A stretch of 64,000 bases of DNA from an uncultured Mycoplasmatales bacterium (GCA_910578525.1 CAJTRF010000003.1:8524-72523); one strand, 5' to 3'. Positions 49,465 to 59,344 are shown, numbered from the stretch's first letter. Translations and numbers: made by a program. Notes: generated by a model from the sequence alone, not told the origin.

Positions 49465-50249
49465 TGGCTCAAAAAATTAATCCAAATGGTCTTCGTTATG
49501 GTATCAACAAGAATTGAAATTCTCGTTGAATCACTTCTGACCCAGAACTAACTGCTAAATGAATTGTTGAAGACGAAAAGATTCGTAAATTCTTTGCTAA
49601 GAACTATAAACAAGCTCAATTAGTAAATATTGAAATTGAACGTACATTAAAAAATGTTGATGTATTTGTTAACTGTGGTCAACCAGGTATCATCATTGGT
49701 AAAGAAGGTGCTAACATTCCATTAGTTACAAAAGAAATCAACAAGATTGTTGGTCGTAAAATTAAAGTTAACGTAAACGTTATTGCTCACCAAAATCCAG
49801 CGACATGTGCAAGAGTTATTGCTCGTGAAATCGCAGATGCTATTGAAAACCGTGTACCATTTAGAATGGCTCAAAAGAACGGAATTAAAAAAGCATTAGG
49901 AGCAGGTGCTATTGGAATTAAAACAACAGTATCTGGTAGATTGGGTGGAGCTGAAATGGCTAGAGAAGAAGGTTACTCTAAAGGTGTTATTCCATTAACA
50001 ACATTAAGAGCTGATATTGATTATGCTATTGAACAAGCTTTAACAACTTATGGAATCATTGGTGTTAAAGTATGAATCAACCGTGGTGAAATTTTTGCTA
50101 AAGGTTTAAACAACCAAGTTGTTATTAAACAAAAAGAACGTTCAAATGATTTTGGTAAAAAGAAACCTTTCAAAAGAAATAATAACTTCAAACCAAAAAC
50201 TCAACAAGCTAAACCACAACAAAACACTCAAGTAAAGGAGGCTAAATAA
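49464..50249 (+). CDS. rpsC: 30S ribosomal protein S3
   Basis: Located at the mRNA entry. The 261-residue protein starts MAQKINPNGLRYGINKNWNSRWITSD, has the KH domain with GQPGIIIGKEGANIP, and RLGGAEMAREEGYSKGVIPLTTLRADIDYA. The C-terminus carries an Asn- and Lys-rich tail ending KEAK. Several TGA codons are Trp. GGAGG lies just before the start inside rplV. Confidence 0.97.
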
Positions 50250-50251
50250 TT

Positions 50252-50674
50252 ATGATGCAACCTAAGAGAACAAAATATCGTAAACCACATCGTACAAGAT
50301 ACGATGGAAAAGCTAAAGGAAACAAATATGTTGCTTTTGGTGAATATGGTTTAATGGCAACAACTGGTAATTGAATTACAGACAAGCAAATCGAAGCTGC
50401 CCGTGTTGTTTTATCTAAATCTTTAGGTAAAACTGGAAAAATGTGAATTCGTATTTTCCCTCAATTATCTCTTACTAAGAAACCATTAGAAGTACGTATG
50501 GGTTCAGGAAAAGGTAATCCTGAACAATGAGTAGCAGTTGTTAAAAAAGGAACAGTAATGTTTGAATTAGCTGGTATTCCTGAAGACTTAATGAAAGATA
50601 CATTAAGAAAAGCTGGAAACAAACTAAATGTTTTAACAAAAGTTGTTAAGAAAGGAGAATTAAAGAATGATTAA
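50252..50674 (+). CDS. rplP: 50S ribosomal protein L16
   Basis: A 140-residue 50S protein near the A site. It has PKRTKYRKPHRTRYDGKAKGN, FGEYGLMATTGNWITDKQIEAAR, KMWIRIFPQLSLTKKPLEVRMGSGKGNPEQWVAVVKKGTVMFELAG. Two ATGs (50252, 50255) compete; the GGAGG at 50236-50241 fits the first better. The last eight bases overlap rpmC. Confidence 0.96.
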
Positions 50675-51155
50675 GGAACTAAATCAAAAAACAAATGAAG
50701 AATTATGTAATTTAATCGTTAGATTAAAATTACAACTTCTTGAATCAAGATTCAAGATGGCTTCTGGTGAATTAGAAAAAACTCACAAAATTAGAGAAAT
50801 AAGACGTACAATTGCTCAAGCTTTTACAGTTCTTAATTCTCGTGGTATTGATTTAACAGTAGGTACTCATGGTATTACTATGTATGATCGCAAGAACAAC
50901 ACAGTTAAATCAATTAATGATGTAGTTTCAGATTCTCTTGATGCTAAAGATGAAACAGCAAAATCTAAAAAATCAACAAAAACAGTTGGTCAAGGTGTTG
51001 CTGAGTCAACTGTGGCTGCAAGCAAGTTAGATAAAGCTAACGATTCTGCCCAAGCCACAAACTTTGCAAAAGCAAATGCTAATGTATCAAACCAAAAGTT
51101 AGTTCAAAAAAAGAAAACTAACGTTGAAACAAAGAGAAAGGTAATTGGAGCTTAA
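50667..51155 (+). CDS. rpmC: 50S ribosomal protein L29 with long C-terminal extension
   Basis: The first 65 residues are ordinary L29 (MIKELNQKTNEELCNLIVRLKLQLLESRFKMASGELEKTHKIREIRRTIAQ). The protein goes on to 162 residues. The extra part is unlike any known L29: a segment NSRGIDLTVGTHGITMYDRKN then Ser-, Ala-, Lys-rich sequence (TVAASKLDKANDSAQA). It has no obvious domain. Extended L29 occurs in some mycoplasmas. An AAAGGAG precedes the start in rplP. Confidence 0.92.
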   Translation: MIKELNQKTNEELCNLIVRLKLQLLESRFKMASGELEKTHKIREIRRTIAQAFTVLNSRGIDLTVGTHGITMYDRKNNTVKSINDVVSDSLDAKDETAKSKKSTKTVGQGVAESTVAASKLDKANDSAQATNFAKANANVSNQKLVQKKKTNVETKRKVIGA

Positions 51156-51156
51156 T

Positions 51157-51411
51157 ATGGAAAGAAACACACGTAAAGTATTTAGTGGAATTGTAGTTTC
51201 TACAAAAATGAACAAGACAATCGTTGTTAATGTAGAAAGAAAATACTTACACCCTTTATACAAGAAACAAGTTATTTCTCACAAGAAATACCATGTTCAC
51301 GATGAAAAACAAGAAGCTAAAGTAGGCGATTTCGTAAGAATTATTGAAACTCGTCCAATTAGTAAAACAAAGTTTTACCGTTTACAAAAAATTGTAACTA
51401 AGGCAAAATAA
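51157..51411 (+). CDS. rpsQ: 30S ribosomal protein S17
   Basis: An 84-residue protein with RKVFSGIVVSTKMNKTIVVNVERKYLHPLYKK, KYHVHDEKQEAKVGDFVRIIETRPISKTK. I use the ATG at 51157, directly after the rpmC stop, instead of a TTG four codons upstream. Confidence 0.96.
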   Translation: MERNTRKVFSGIVVSTKMNKTIVVNVERKYLHPLYKKQVISHKKYHVHDEKQEAKVGDFVRIIETRPISKTKFYRLQKIVTKAK

Positions 51412-51421
51412 GGAGGCAAAT

Positions 51422-51790
51422 ATGATTCAAGTAATGACAAGAATGAATGTTGCAGACAACTCAGGTGCAAGAAAAGTAGGAGTTATTAAAATCTTAGGTA
51501 ACTCAAGACAAAGATATGCATCTGTTGGTGATATAGTAAAAGTATCAGTTAAAGACTGCATCCCAGAATCTGGTGTTAAAAAAGGTCAAATGTTTAAAGC
51601 TGTTATCGTTCGTACTAAAAAAGGTGTTAAACGTGAAAACGGCAACAAAGTAGCATTTGATGACAATGCATGTGTCATCATCAAGGATGATAATACTCCA
51701 AGAGGTACACGTATCTTTGGACCAGTTGCAAAGGAATTAAGAGATAAAGGGTTTAACAAGATCATCTCTTTAGCTCCAGAGGTGTTATAG
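51422..51790 (+). CDS. rplN: 50S ribosomal protein L14
   Basis: The 122-residue L14 has MIQVMTRMNVADNSGARKVG, GDIVKVSVKD, VKKGQMFKAVIVRTKKGV, and GTRIFGPVAKELRDKGFNKIISLAPEVL. All are diagnostic. AAGGAGG lies before the ATG. Confidence 0.98.
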   Translation: MIQVMTRMNVADNSGARKVGVIKILGNSRQRYASVGDIVKVSVKDCIPESGVKKGQMFKAVIVRTKKGVKRENGNKVAFDDNACVIIKDDNTPRGTRIFGPVAKELRDKGFNKIISLAPEVL

Positions 51791-51798
51791 GAGGTAAT

Positions 51799-52122
51799 AT
51801 GAACAGAATTAAAAAAGGTGATAAAGTTAGAGTAATATCTGGAAAGAATTCAACAAAAGAAGGAATCGTACTTCAAGTTTTTCCTAAGAAAAACTTAGCG
51901 ATCGTTGAAGGTATTAATGTAGCTAAAAGACATAATAAACCTTCTGCTAACCAAGACAAAGGTGGAATCTTAGATAAAGAACTTCCAATTCATTTATCTA
52001 AGTTAGCATTAGTTGCACCTAAGTCTCCACGTGGTGTTTCAAAAATTTCTTATTCAAAAGACAAAGAAGGCAAGAAAGTAAGAATTGCTAAAAAAACAAA
52101 TAGTGTAATTGGAGGTAAATAA
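51799..52122 (+). CDS. rplX: 50S ribosomal protein L24
   Basis: An assembly-initiating protein of the large subunit. The 107-residue product has the KOW motif in KKGDKVRVISGKNSTKEGIV, then VEGINVAKRHNKPSAN and KGGILDKELPIHLSK. AGGAGG precedes the start. Confidence 0.96.
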   Translation: MNRIKKGDKVRVISGKNSTKEGIVLQVFPKKNLAIVEGINVAKRHNKPSANQDKGGILDKELPIHLSKLALVAPKSPRGVSKISYSKDKEGKKVRIAKKTNSVIGGK

Positions 52123-52124
52123 TT

Positions 52125-52682
52125 ATGGAAAAAACATTAAGTAAAAAATACCAAGAACAAGTTAAAAACACTTTAATGACTGATGGTGCATATAAATCAA
52201 TTATGCAATTACCTCGTCTTGAAAAGATTGTCATCAATTCAGGTGTAGGAGATGCTACTACTGATGCTAAATTATTGGAATCTGTTGTTCAAGAATTAAC
52301 AGCTATTACAGGTCAAAAACCAGTAATTACACGTTCAAAGAAAGCGATCGCTACTTTCAAATTACGTGAAAACCAAGGAATTGGTGCTAAGGTAACTCTT
52401 CGTGGTGAAAAAATGTGAAACTTCATTGAAAATTTAATTAACATTGCTTTACCACGTGTTAGAGACTTTAAAGGAATTCCAAACAGCTCATTTGATGGGC
52501 ACGGTAATTACACACTTGGTATCAAGGAACAAATTATCTTTACAGAAATTAACTATGACCAAGTAAAGAAAATCCGTGGGTTTGATGTTACCTTTGTAAC
52601 TTCATCAAAAGATGATGAACAAGCAAGAAAACTATTAGAAGCAATTGGTTTACCATTTGCTAAATCAAAAAGAAATAAATAA
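52125..52682 (+). CDS. rplE: 50S ribosomal protein L5
   Basis: Binds 5S rRNA. The 185-residue protein has LEKIVINSGVGDATTDAK, ITGQKPVITRSKKAIATFKLREN, PRVRDFKGIPNSSFDGHGNYTLGIKEQIIF. TGA at about 52416 gives Trp in GEKMWNFI, a conserved position. It follows rplX by two bases. Confidence 0.97.
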
Positions 52683-52691
52683 GGGGAAAAC

Positions 52692-52877
52692 ATGGCAAAA
52701 AAATCATTAATAGCAAAACAAAAAAGAGCACCAAAATACTCAACAAGAAAATATACTCGTTGTGTAAGATGTGGTCGTGTACATGGTGTGTACAAAAAAT
52801 TTGGCTTATGCCGTATTTGTATTAGAGAACTAGCTCATAAGGGTGAATTACCTGGAGTAAAGAAGGCATCTTGATAG
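52692..52877 (+). CDS. rpsN: 30S ribosomal protein S14 (zinc type)
   Basis: A 61-residue zinc-binding S14: CVRCGRVHGVYKKFGLCRICIRELA with both CxxC pairs. The terminal Trp is TGA (52872-52874), followed by TAG, so the protein ends KASW as in other short S14 proteins. GGGGAAAA lies upstream of the start. Confidence 0.96.
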
Positions 52878-52887
52878 GAGAATAAAT

Positions 52888-53286
52888 ATGTATATAGATC
52901 CAATTTCAGATTTAATAACTAAAATTAATAATGCTAGAAAAGCAAAGTTACAAACTGTAACTATTCAAACTTCAAATTTAACTACATCAATTCTTGATGT
53001 ATTAAAAGCAGAAGGTTATATTGCAGATTTTTCTATAGCTAAAGCTAACAAAAGTTCTAATAAAGTAACTAACATTACTTTAAAATACAAAAACCACACA
53101 TCAAGTATTACAGGTATGAAACAAATCTCTAAACCAGGATTAAGAGTTTACCAAGAATCTAAAAAGATTCCTAAGGTATTAAACGGTTTAGGAATTGCTA
53201 TCATTTCAACAAGCCAAGGAGTTGTTACGGACAAAGTTGCCCGTAAGAACAACTTAGGTGGTGAAATTATTGCTTATGTTTGATAG
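52888..53286 (+). CDS. rpsH: 30S ribosomal protein S8
   Basis: A 132-residue 16S central-domain binder. It has DPISDLITKINNARKAK, LKAEGYIADFSI, SKPGLRVYQESKKIPKVLNGLGIAIISTSQGVVTDKVARKNNLGGEIIAYVW. The final Trp is TGA (53281-53283) before TAG. A GGAG follows for rplF. Confidence 0.97.
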
Positions 53287-53294
53287 GAGAGATT

Positions 53295-53849
53295 ATGAGT
53301 AGAAAAGGAAATAAATTAATTGCTATCCCCCAAGGTGTTAATGTAAACGTTGCACCAAACAATGTTACAGTTTCTGGTCAAACTGGAACATTAGTTGTTG
53401 ATTATCCAGCAAATTTAATTACAGTTGAAATTGTTGAAAACAACAAAATTAAAGTATCACGTAAGAATGATGAAAAACAAGCTAGAATCTTCCATGGTAC
53501 TATAAATTCAAATATCGCTAATGCTGTATTTGGTATTGCAAATGGATACACAAAGAAATTAAAAATTGTTGGTGTTGGTTACAAAGCATCAGTTAGTGGA
53601 AACAAACTAACACTTGCTATTGGATTTAGCCACCCTGTAGTTTTTGATATTCCAGAAGGTCTTAAAGTAGTTTGTCCAACTCCAACTGAAATTCACATTT
53701 CAGGAATTAATAAATTCCTAGTTGGTGAGTTAGCAGCAAACGTTCGTGCAACTCGTAAACCAGAACCATACAATGGTAAAGGTATTATGTATTTTGATGA
53801 ACACATTATTCGTAAGGTTGGTAAAACAGCTGAAGGAGCTAAGAAATAG
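53295..53849 (+). CDS. rplF: 50S ribosomal protein L6
   Basis: A 184-residue protein near the factor-binding site. It begins MSRKGNKLIAIPQGVNVNV and has two repeated domains; the second carries GVGYKASVSGNKLTLAIGFSHPV and the ending EPYNGKGIMYFDEHIIRKVGK. The ATG at 53295 with GGAGAG before it is preferred over an upstream TTG. Confidence 0.97.
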   Translation: MSRKGNKLIAIPQGVNVNVAPNNVTVSGQTGTLVVDYPANLITVEIVENNKIKVSRKNDEKQARIFHGTINSNIANAVFGIANGYTKKLKIVGVGYKASVSGNKLTLAIGFSHPVVFDIPEGLKVVCPTPTEIHISGINKFLVGELAANVRATRKPEPYNGKGIMYFDEHIIRKVGKTAEGAKK

Positions 53850-53858
53850 GAGTAGAAT

Positions 53859-54218
53859 ATGAAACAACAAAATTTTAATCGTAAAGCTCAAAGAGCACTT
53901 CGTCACAAAAGAACTACTAATTATCTAAAGGCTAATAGTAATAAAAAGCCTAGATTAGTAGTCACTAAAACTAACACAAACATCATTGCTCAAATTATTG
54001 ATGATCAAACAGGTAAAACATTATTTAGTTCATCAATTAGCCAATTAAAATTAAAAGGCTGTAATATTAAAAACGCTACTTTAGTAGGTGAAGATATTGC
54101 AAAAAAAGCAGTAGCTAACAACACTACAATAGTAGTGTTTGATCGTGGTGGAAACAAATACCACGGTAAAGTAAAAGCGGTAGCAGAAGCTGCACGTGCA
54201 AATGGACTTAAATTCTAA
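53859..54218 (+). CDS. rplR: 50S ribosomal protein L18
   Basis: A 5S rRNA-binding protein of 119 residues. It has RRHKRTTNYLK-like start, KPRLVVTKTNTNIIAQIIDDQTGKTLFSSS, and DRGGNKYHGKVKAVAEAARANGLKF at the end. GGAG precedes the start. Confidence 0.96.
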   Translation: MKQQNFNRKAQRALRHKRTTNYLKANSNKKPRLVVTKTNTNIIAQIIDDQTGKTLFSSSISQLKLKGCNIKNATLVGEDIAKKAVANNTTIVVFDRGGNKYHGKVKAVAEAARANGLKF

Positions 54219-54232
54219 TTATGGAGGCAAAC

Positions 54233-54889
54233 ATGGAAAAAGAAGTAATACAACAAGAAGTTAAACAAGAAGCAAAAGCTGAACAAAAACCAGTAGTAGT
54301 TGCATCTGAACAAAAACCTACACCTAAAGCAACTGAGCACAAAGGTGAAAAAAACGGAAAGAAGAAAGAATCTTCTAAACATTTCTCTAAGAAATCATTT
54401 GGAAAATTCAACAACAGTGGTTTTGATTCACAAACTGTAGAAATTAAAAGAATTTCTAAAACAACAAAAGGTGGACGTAGAATGCGTTTTTCTGCATTAG
54501 TTGTTATTGGTGATAAAAATGGTAAAGTAGGTTATGGAATTGGTAAAGCTACTGAAGTTCCAAATGCAATTAAAAAAGCAACTAAAAATGCTAGAAACTC
54601 AGTGCGTAAAGTAATTATTAACAAGAAAGGTACATTGTACCACGAAGTTATTGGTTATGCAGCAGCTAGTAAAGTATTAATTAAACCTGCTAAACCAGGT
54701 ACAGGTATTGTTGCAGGTGGTGCTATCCGTTCGGTTATTGAATATGCTGGATTTAAAGATGTTTACACAAAGAATTTAGGATCAAATACAAAGACTAACA
54801 TGGTTCAAGCTACTCTTAATGCTTTATTAAACCAAAAACATCCATCAACAATTGCAAACTTACGTGATAAAAACGTAAAGGAATTGTAA
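54233..54889 (+). CDS. rpsE: 30S ribosomal protein S5 with N-terminal extension
   Basis: A 218-residue protein; ordinary S5 is about 165. The core has VEIKRISKTTKGGRRMRFSALVVIGDKNGKVGYGIGKATEVPNAIKKA, HEVIGYAAASKVLIKPAKPGTGIVAGGAIRSVIEYAGFKDVYTKNLGS. The first 60 residues are a low-complexity tail of Gln, Glu and Lys. I start at 54233 because GGAGG at 54223-54227 lies 6 bases before; an ATG at 54221 would overlap that site. It is followed directly by rplO; rpmD (L30), normally in between, is absent. Confidence 0.94.
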   Translation: MEKEVIQQEVKQEAKAEQKPVVVASEQKPTPKATEHKGEKNGKKKESSKHFSKKSFGKFNNSGFDSQTVEIKRISKTTKGGRRMRFSALVVIGDKNGKVGYGIGKATEVPNAIKKATKNARNSVRKVIINKKGTLYHEVIGYAAASKVLIKPAKPGTGIVAGGAIRSVIEYAGFKDVYTKNLGSNTKTNMVQATLNALLNQKHPSTIANLRDKNVKEL

Positions 54890-54904
54890 TCATAGGAGGA
54901 AAAC

Positions 54905-55357
54905 ATGGAATTAAATAACTTAAAATATACAAAAGGTTCAAGAAATCACAAAACTAAGACTTACGGTCGTGGTTTTGGTAGTGGTATCGGTAAAACTTCA
55001 GGTAAAGGTACTAAAGGTCAAAAATCTCGTAAATCTGGTAAAGTAAGATTAGGTTTCGAAGGTGGACAAACTCCTTTATACCGTAAGATCCCAAAAGTTG
55101 GTTTCAATAACTACAACTTCCAAGAAAATTACGAAATAGTTACTTTAACACAAGTGGCTAAATTAGGTGAAGAAGTTAATAAAGAAACTTTAGTAAAAGC
55201 TGGATTGATTTCTTCTACAAAAGCAAAAGTCAAATTAATTGGTGGTAAAAAATCAATCACTTTATCTAAACCATTAAACATTACAGTAGACAAAGTTTCT
55301 GCTAATGTAGAAAAAGCTATCTCAACAGCTGGAGGGAAAGTAAACTACTCTAAATAA
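54905..55357 (+). CDS. rplO: 50S ribosomal protein L15
   Basis: A 150-residue protein with KTYGRGFGSGIGKTSGKGTKGQKSRKSGKVRLGFEGGQTPLYRKIPKVGFNN. AGGAGG precedes the start. Its stop overlaps the secY start (TAATG), so secY is coupled to the ribosomal genes. Confidence 0.97.
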   Translation: MELNNLKYTKGSRNHKTKTYGRGFGSGIGKTSGKGTKGQKSRKSGKVRLGFEGGQTPLYRKIPKVGFNNYNFQENYEIVTLTQVAKLGEEVNKETLVKAGLISSTKAKVKLIGGKKSITLSKPLNITVDKVSANVEKAISTAGGKVNYSK

Positions 55358-56775
55358 TGGAAAATAAAAAGAATAAAAGTTACTGAGTAACTTTCAAAGA
55401 AATTTTTACTAATATTAATGTAATCTCAGCGCTTGCGATTACTGCTTTATTATTAGTTTTCTTTCATTTTATTAGTACATTAACATTACCTTTCATTAAA
55501 TTACCAAGTAACTACCGTTCAAGTGGTTCATTTGCAGACATGATGAACTTGCTAGCGGGTGGTGGTTTAGCAAAGATGTCATGATTTGCAGTAGGAGTTG
55601 GTCCTTATATTACTGCACAAATTCTTGTACAATTGTTATCAAGCGATCTAATTCCTCCAATGTCAAGAATGGCTAAACAAGGTGAACGTGGAAGAAGAAA
55701 ATTAGAAATTATTACTAGAATTGCCACTCTTCCTTTTTGTTTATTACAAGCATATGCTGTAATTGCAATGATTTTACAATCTGGTTCTTCATCAGGAACA
55801 AGCGAAGGAATTACTATTTTTGGACATTCTTCAATTAGTGAATTTTCAGCTGGTGAAATCGTTTCACTATTATTGATTTTTACTGGTGGAACATATGTTT
55901 GTGTTTTTATTGGAGACATTATTACAAAACGTGGTGTAGGTAACGGGGTTACCTTGTTAATCTTAAGCGGTATCGTTGGTTCAATTATTCCTGATTTTAC
56001 ATACGCATTCCATTTTATTCAATCAAAGATTAATATGTCTGCAGCTACTTATCAATTAACAGTTGCTTTATCTTATATCTTATATTTAGCATTCTTTGTT
56101 ATAGTTTTAATGTTTGCTATTTTCATTAATGGTGTTACAAGAAAAATTCCGGTTCAACAAGTTGGACAAGGTTTAAGTTTTAAAACCAAAGATTTAGCTT
56201 ATTTACCAATTAAACTTAACCCTGCAGGTGTTATCCCGGTTATTTTTGCTTCATCAATTATTACGATTCCTGGTACTATTGCTCAATTCTTACCAGAAGA
56301 CAATGCAAAGTGAATATTACAAGATTATTTTACATTGAATTCATGAGTAGGAATGGCTTTATACTTTGTATTTATTATTCTTTTCTCATTCTTTTATTCG
56401 TATGTTCAAATTAATCCAGCTCAGTTAGCTGAGAATTTTGAAAAATCAGGCAAGTTTATTCCTGGTGTTAAAAATGGAGAGGATACCGAAAAACAAATCA
56501 CTAAAGTATTAGCAAGAATTAATTGAATAGGTGCACCATTCTTAGCAATTATTGCTATTTCTCCATATTTACTATCAAAAGTAACTGGTATTCCTTCTGG
56601 TTTATCATTAGGAGGAACAGGTATCATTATTATTGTTTCTGGTACATTAGAATTATGAAACTCAATTAAATCTGCTTCTACAACAAGTGGATATAACGTT
56701 ACAAGAACAAAAATCATTAGTACTTTTGAACAAGAACCAAATTCAACAAAAGGAGGTACAACAAGATTATGATAA
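55357..56775 (+). CDS. secY: Preprotein translocase subunit SecY
   Basis: Main channel of the Sec translocon. The 472-residue protein has ten hydrophobic segments, the plug region GGGLAKMSWFAVGVGPYITAQIL, and PVQQVGQGLS and LNPAGVIPVIFASS in later loops. In-frame TGA encodes many Trp, including the next-to-last codon, so the true stop is TAA at 56773-56775. The end overlaps adk by 7 bases. Confidence 0.97.
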
Positions 56776-57386
56776 TTGTATTATTAGGAGCACCCGGAAG
56801 TGGCAAAGGAACATTATCTTCTAGATTAAAAAATGAACTAGGTTATGTTCATTTATCAACTGGTGATATGTTTAGAAAAATTCTAAAATCAAGTACTGAA
56901 TTAGGTAATAAAATTAATGCTATTATTCAATCAGGAAAATTAGTATCTGATGACTTAACTAATGAATTAGTTAAACAAGAATTATCAAATGTTCATGCTG
57001 ATAAAATTGTTTTAGATGGTTATCCTAGAACTGTAGAACAAGCTCAATTTTTAGACTCAATTGCAAAAGTAGACAAGGTTGTTCTAATTGATATTGAAAA
57101 TGATGTTGTAATTAAACGTATTTCAGGACGTAGAATGTGTCCTAAGTGTAATTCAATTTATAACATTTATTTCAACCAACCAAAAGTAGAAAATAAATGT
57201 GATCTAGATGGTGAAACATTAATCACTAGAAAAGATGATAATGAAGAATCAGTAATCAAAAGATTAGCGGTTTATGATTCACAAACTAAACCATTAATTG
57301 ATTACTATGATCGCCGTCATATCTTGGTCAAATATGACGGTAACAAATCAATCGACCCAATTTTTGAGGCAATAAAAAAATTCTAA
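56769..57386 (+). CDS. adk: Adenylate kinase
   Basis: Interconverts AMP, ADP and ATP. The 205-residue protein has the P loop GAPGSGKGT at about 8-16, DGYPRT, GRRMCPKCNSIYN and a LID with Cys pairs and Cys-Asp (ENKCDLDG), a zinc-type LID, and DNEESVIKRL. It lies in the secY-adk-map-infA order of Firmicutes. Overlap with secY leaves GGAGG inside that gene as its ribosome-binding site. Its stop overlaps map (TAATG). Confidence 0.97.
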   Translation: MIIVLLGAPGSGKGTLSSRLKNELGYVHLSTGDMFRKILKSSTELGNKINAIIQSGKLVSDDLTNELVKQELSNVHADKIVLDGYPRTVEQAQFLDSIAKVDKVVLIDIENDVVIKRISGRRMCPKCNSIYNIYFNQPKVENKCDLDGETLITRKDDNEESVIKRLAVYDSQTKPLIDYYDRRHILVKYDGNKSIDPIFEAIKKF

Positions 57387-58135
57387 TGATTTATTTAAAA
57401 TCACAAGAAGATATTGCCAAGATTAAGCAAGCTGCTGAGATTTGAAAAAAAACTAGAGCAGTGTTAATTGAAGCCACTAAACCCGGAGTCAGCTTAATCA
57501 CCCTTGATAGATTAGCAGACGAAACTATTCGTTCATATAATGCGACTTGTAGTTTCTACCAATATGAAAAATTTCCCAAACACATTTGTATTTCGGTAAA
57601 TGAACAGCTAATCCATGGTATTCCTGGTAAATATATTATTAAACCAAATGATTTAATAACATTTGATATTGGGGTTACCTATCAAGGCCATGTTTGCGAT
57701 GCAGCATTTAGTTTGGTAGTTGCTCCTTCAAATAATGAAGAAGCTAATAGAATTAACAAAGTTACTTTGTTAGCTCTAGATGAATCTTTAAAACTAATAA
57801 AACCAGGCAATACAATTGGTGATATTGGTGCCAAAATTAGCGAAATCGCCACAACCCATGGTTATGAAGTGATAAAGGATTTTACTGGTCACGGATGTGG
57901 AAACCACGTCCACGAAGACCCTCTTATCCCTTGTTATGGAAAACCTCATTCTGGTCTTACAATCAGAAAAAACATGGTGTTGTGCATAGAACCAATGTTA
58001 TTGACAGACACCGATCAATATGTTATTGATCCAAAAAATGGTTGAACAGTAATTTCAAAAAACAAGAAACTTACCTGTCATTGAGAACATATGGTTCTAG
58101 TAACTGAAGAAGGATGTGAAATCCTTACAAAATAA
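57386..58135 (+). CDS. map: Methionine aminopeptidase, type I
   Basis: Removes the starting Met from new proteins. The 249-residue protein has the metal ligands Asp in TFDIGVTYQGHVCDAAFS, His in FTGHGCGNHVHEDPLIP, Glu in MVLCIEPML and Glu at the end in CHWEHMVLVTEEG. The type I class has no insert. Two TGA codons are Trp. It lies 23 bases before infA. Confidence 0.96.
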
Positions 58136-58158
58136 AAGAAAGGAAAATAATTAAATTA

Positions 58159-58371
58159 ATGGCAAATGATGCAATAAAAATGGATGGAACTGTTAAGGAA
58201 GTAGTGAATGCTAATTCCTATAAAGTTCTATTACAAAATGGAATTGAAGTAATGGCTAGCGTGTCGGGTAAAATGAGGATGCACAAAATTCAGATTTTAC
58301 CAGGCGATATTGTCCAAGTTGAGTTAAGTCCATATGATTTAACACGCGGAAGAATTACTTACCGCCGTTAA
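58159..58371 (+). CDS. infA: Translation initiation factor IF-1
   Basis: A 70-residue OB-fold protein that binds the ribosomal A site. It has AIKMDGTVKEVVNANSYKVLLQNGIEVMASVSGKMRMHKIQILPGDIVQVELSPYDLTRGRITYRR. The upstream AAAGGAAAAT is the ribosome-binding site. Confidence 0.97.
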   Translation: MANDAIKMDGTVKEVVNANSYKVLLQNGIEVMASVSGKMRMHKIQILPGDIVQVELSPYDLTRGRITYRR

Positions 58372-58378
58372 TTTTATA

Positions 58379-58384
58379 TATAAT
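58379..58384 (+). promoter_or_regulatory. -10 box inside the supercluster, before rpmJ
   Basis: TATAAT ends 9 bases before the rpmJ ATG, and rpmJ has no ribosome-binding site. It should let rpmJ-rpsM-rpsK-rpoA-rplQ be transcribed apart from the upstream genes. Confidence 0.5.
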
Positions 58385-58393
58385 ATATAAACT

Positions 58394-58507
58394 ATGAAAG
58401 TTAGAGCATCTGTAAAACCAATCTGCAAAGATTGTAAAGTTATAAAAAGAAAAGGTCGTGTGATGGTAATTTGCAAAAATCCAAAGCACAAACAAAGACA
58501 AGGATAA
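58394..58507 (+). CDS. rpmJ: 50S ribosomal protein L36
   Basis: A 37-residue zinc-ribbon protein: MKVRASVKPICKDCKVIKRKG then VICKNPKHKQRQG, with the C-C-C-H zinc ligands. Its start lacks a Shine-Dalgarno sequence but follows a TATAAT box, so it is likely translated from a leaderless transcript. Confidence 0.95.
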   Translation: MKVRASVKPICKDCKVIKRKGRVMVICKNPKHKQRQG

Positions 58508-58526
58508 AAAGGAGAATTAATAATAA

Positions 58527-58901
58527 ATGGCACGTATATTAGGTGTAGATATTCCTAACAATAAAAAAGTTCCTTATGCCCTTGCTAGTATCTATGGTAT
58601 TGGCATCTCATTAGGAAAGAAAATTTGTGCTGAGGCACAAATCGATCCAGAAAAAAGAGTTAGCGAATTATCTGAAAAAGAAATAGCTGCTATCCGTGAA
58701 GTTGCTTTAAAATTAACAATTGAAGGTGACTTAAGAAGAGAAGTAGCAATGAACATCAAGAGATTGATGGAAATTAATTGTTATCGTGGTATTAGACACC
58801 GTAGAGGTTTACCAACTCGTGGTCAACGTACAAAGACTAATGCTCGTACTCGTAAGGGTCCACGTAAAACAATTGCTAACAAGAAAGTGGAAACTAAATA
58901 A
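58527..58901 (+). CDS. rpsM: 30S ribosomal protein S13
   Basis: A 124-residue subunit-head protein. It has MARILGVDIPNNKKVPYALASIYGIG, then RLMEINCYRGIRHRRGLPTRGQRTKTNARTRKGPRKTI. AAAGGAG lies before the start. Confidence 0.97.
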   Translation: MARILGVDIPNNKKVPYALASIYGIGISLGKKICAEAQIDPEKRVSELSEKEIAAIREVALKLTIEGDLRREVAMNIKRLMEINCYRGIRHRRGLPTRGQRTKTNARTRKGPRKTIANKKVETK

Positions 58902-58913
58902 TAAAGGAGAGTT

Positions 58914-59327
58914 ATGGCAACAGTTAAACAAACAAACAAAAAAACTGCTACTAAAGCAAAAGCTAAGAAGAAAAGAAAACTTCCTAGCGTTAATGGAATT
59001 GCTCATATTCATTCAACAGTTAACAATACAATTGTTACTATTACAGATGAACAAGGAAATGCAATTTCGTGATCATCAAGTGGAGTAATTGGTTACAAAG
59101 GTTCTAAAAAATCTACTCCATATGCAGCAGGTATTGCTGCTACAGCTGCTGCAAAAGCAGCAATGGCTATGGGTTTAAAATCTATTAAAGTTGTAGTCAA
59201 CGGAACAGGTCAAGGTAAGGATACTGCAATTAGAAGCCTTGCAGCAACAGGACTAGTAATTACAGAATTATCTGATGCAACACCATTACCACATAATGGT
59301 TGCAGACCACCTAAAAAACCACGTTAA
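58914..59327 (+). CDS. rpsK: 30S ribosomal protein S11
   Basis: A 137-residue platform protein. After a Lys-rich N-terminus it has GIAHIHSTVNNTIVTITDEQGNAISWSSSGVIGYKGSKKSTPYAA and NGCRPPKKPR at the end. A TGA encodes the conserved Trp. AAAGGAG precedes the start. Confidence 0.97.
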
Positions 59328-59344
59328 TTAAAAGGAGAATCACA

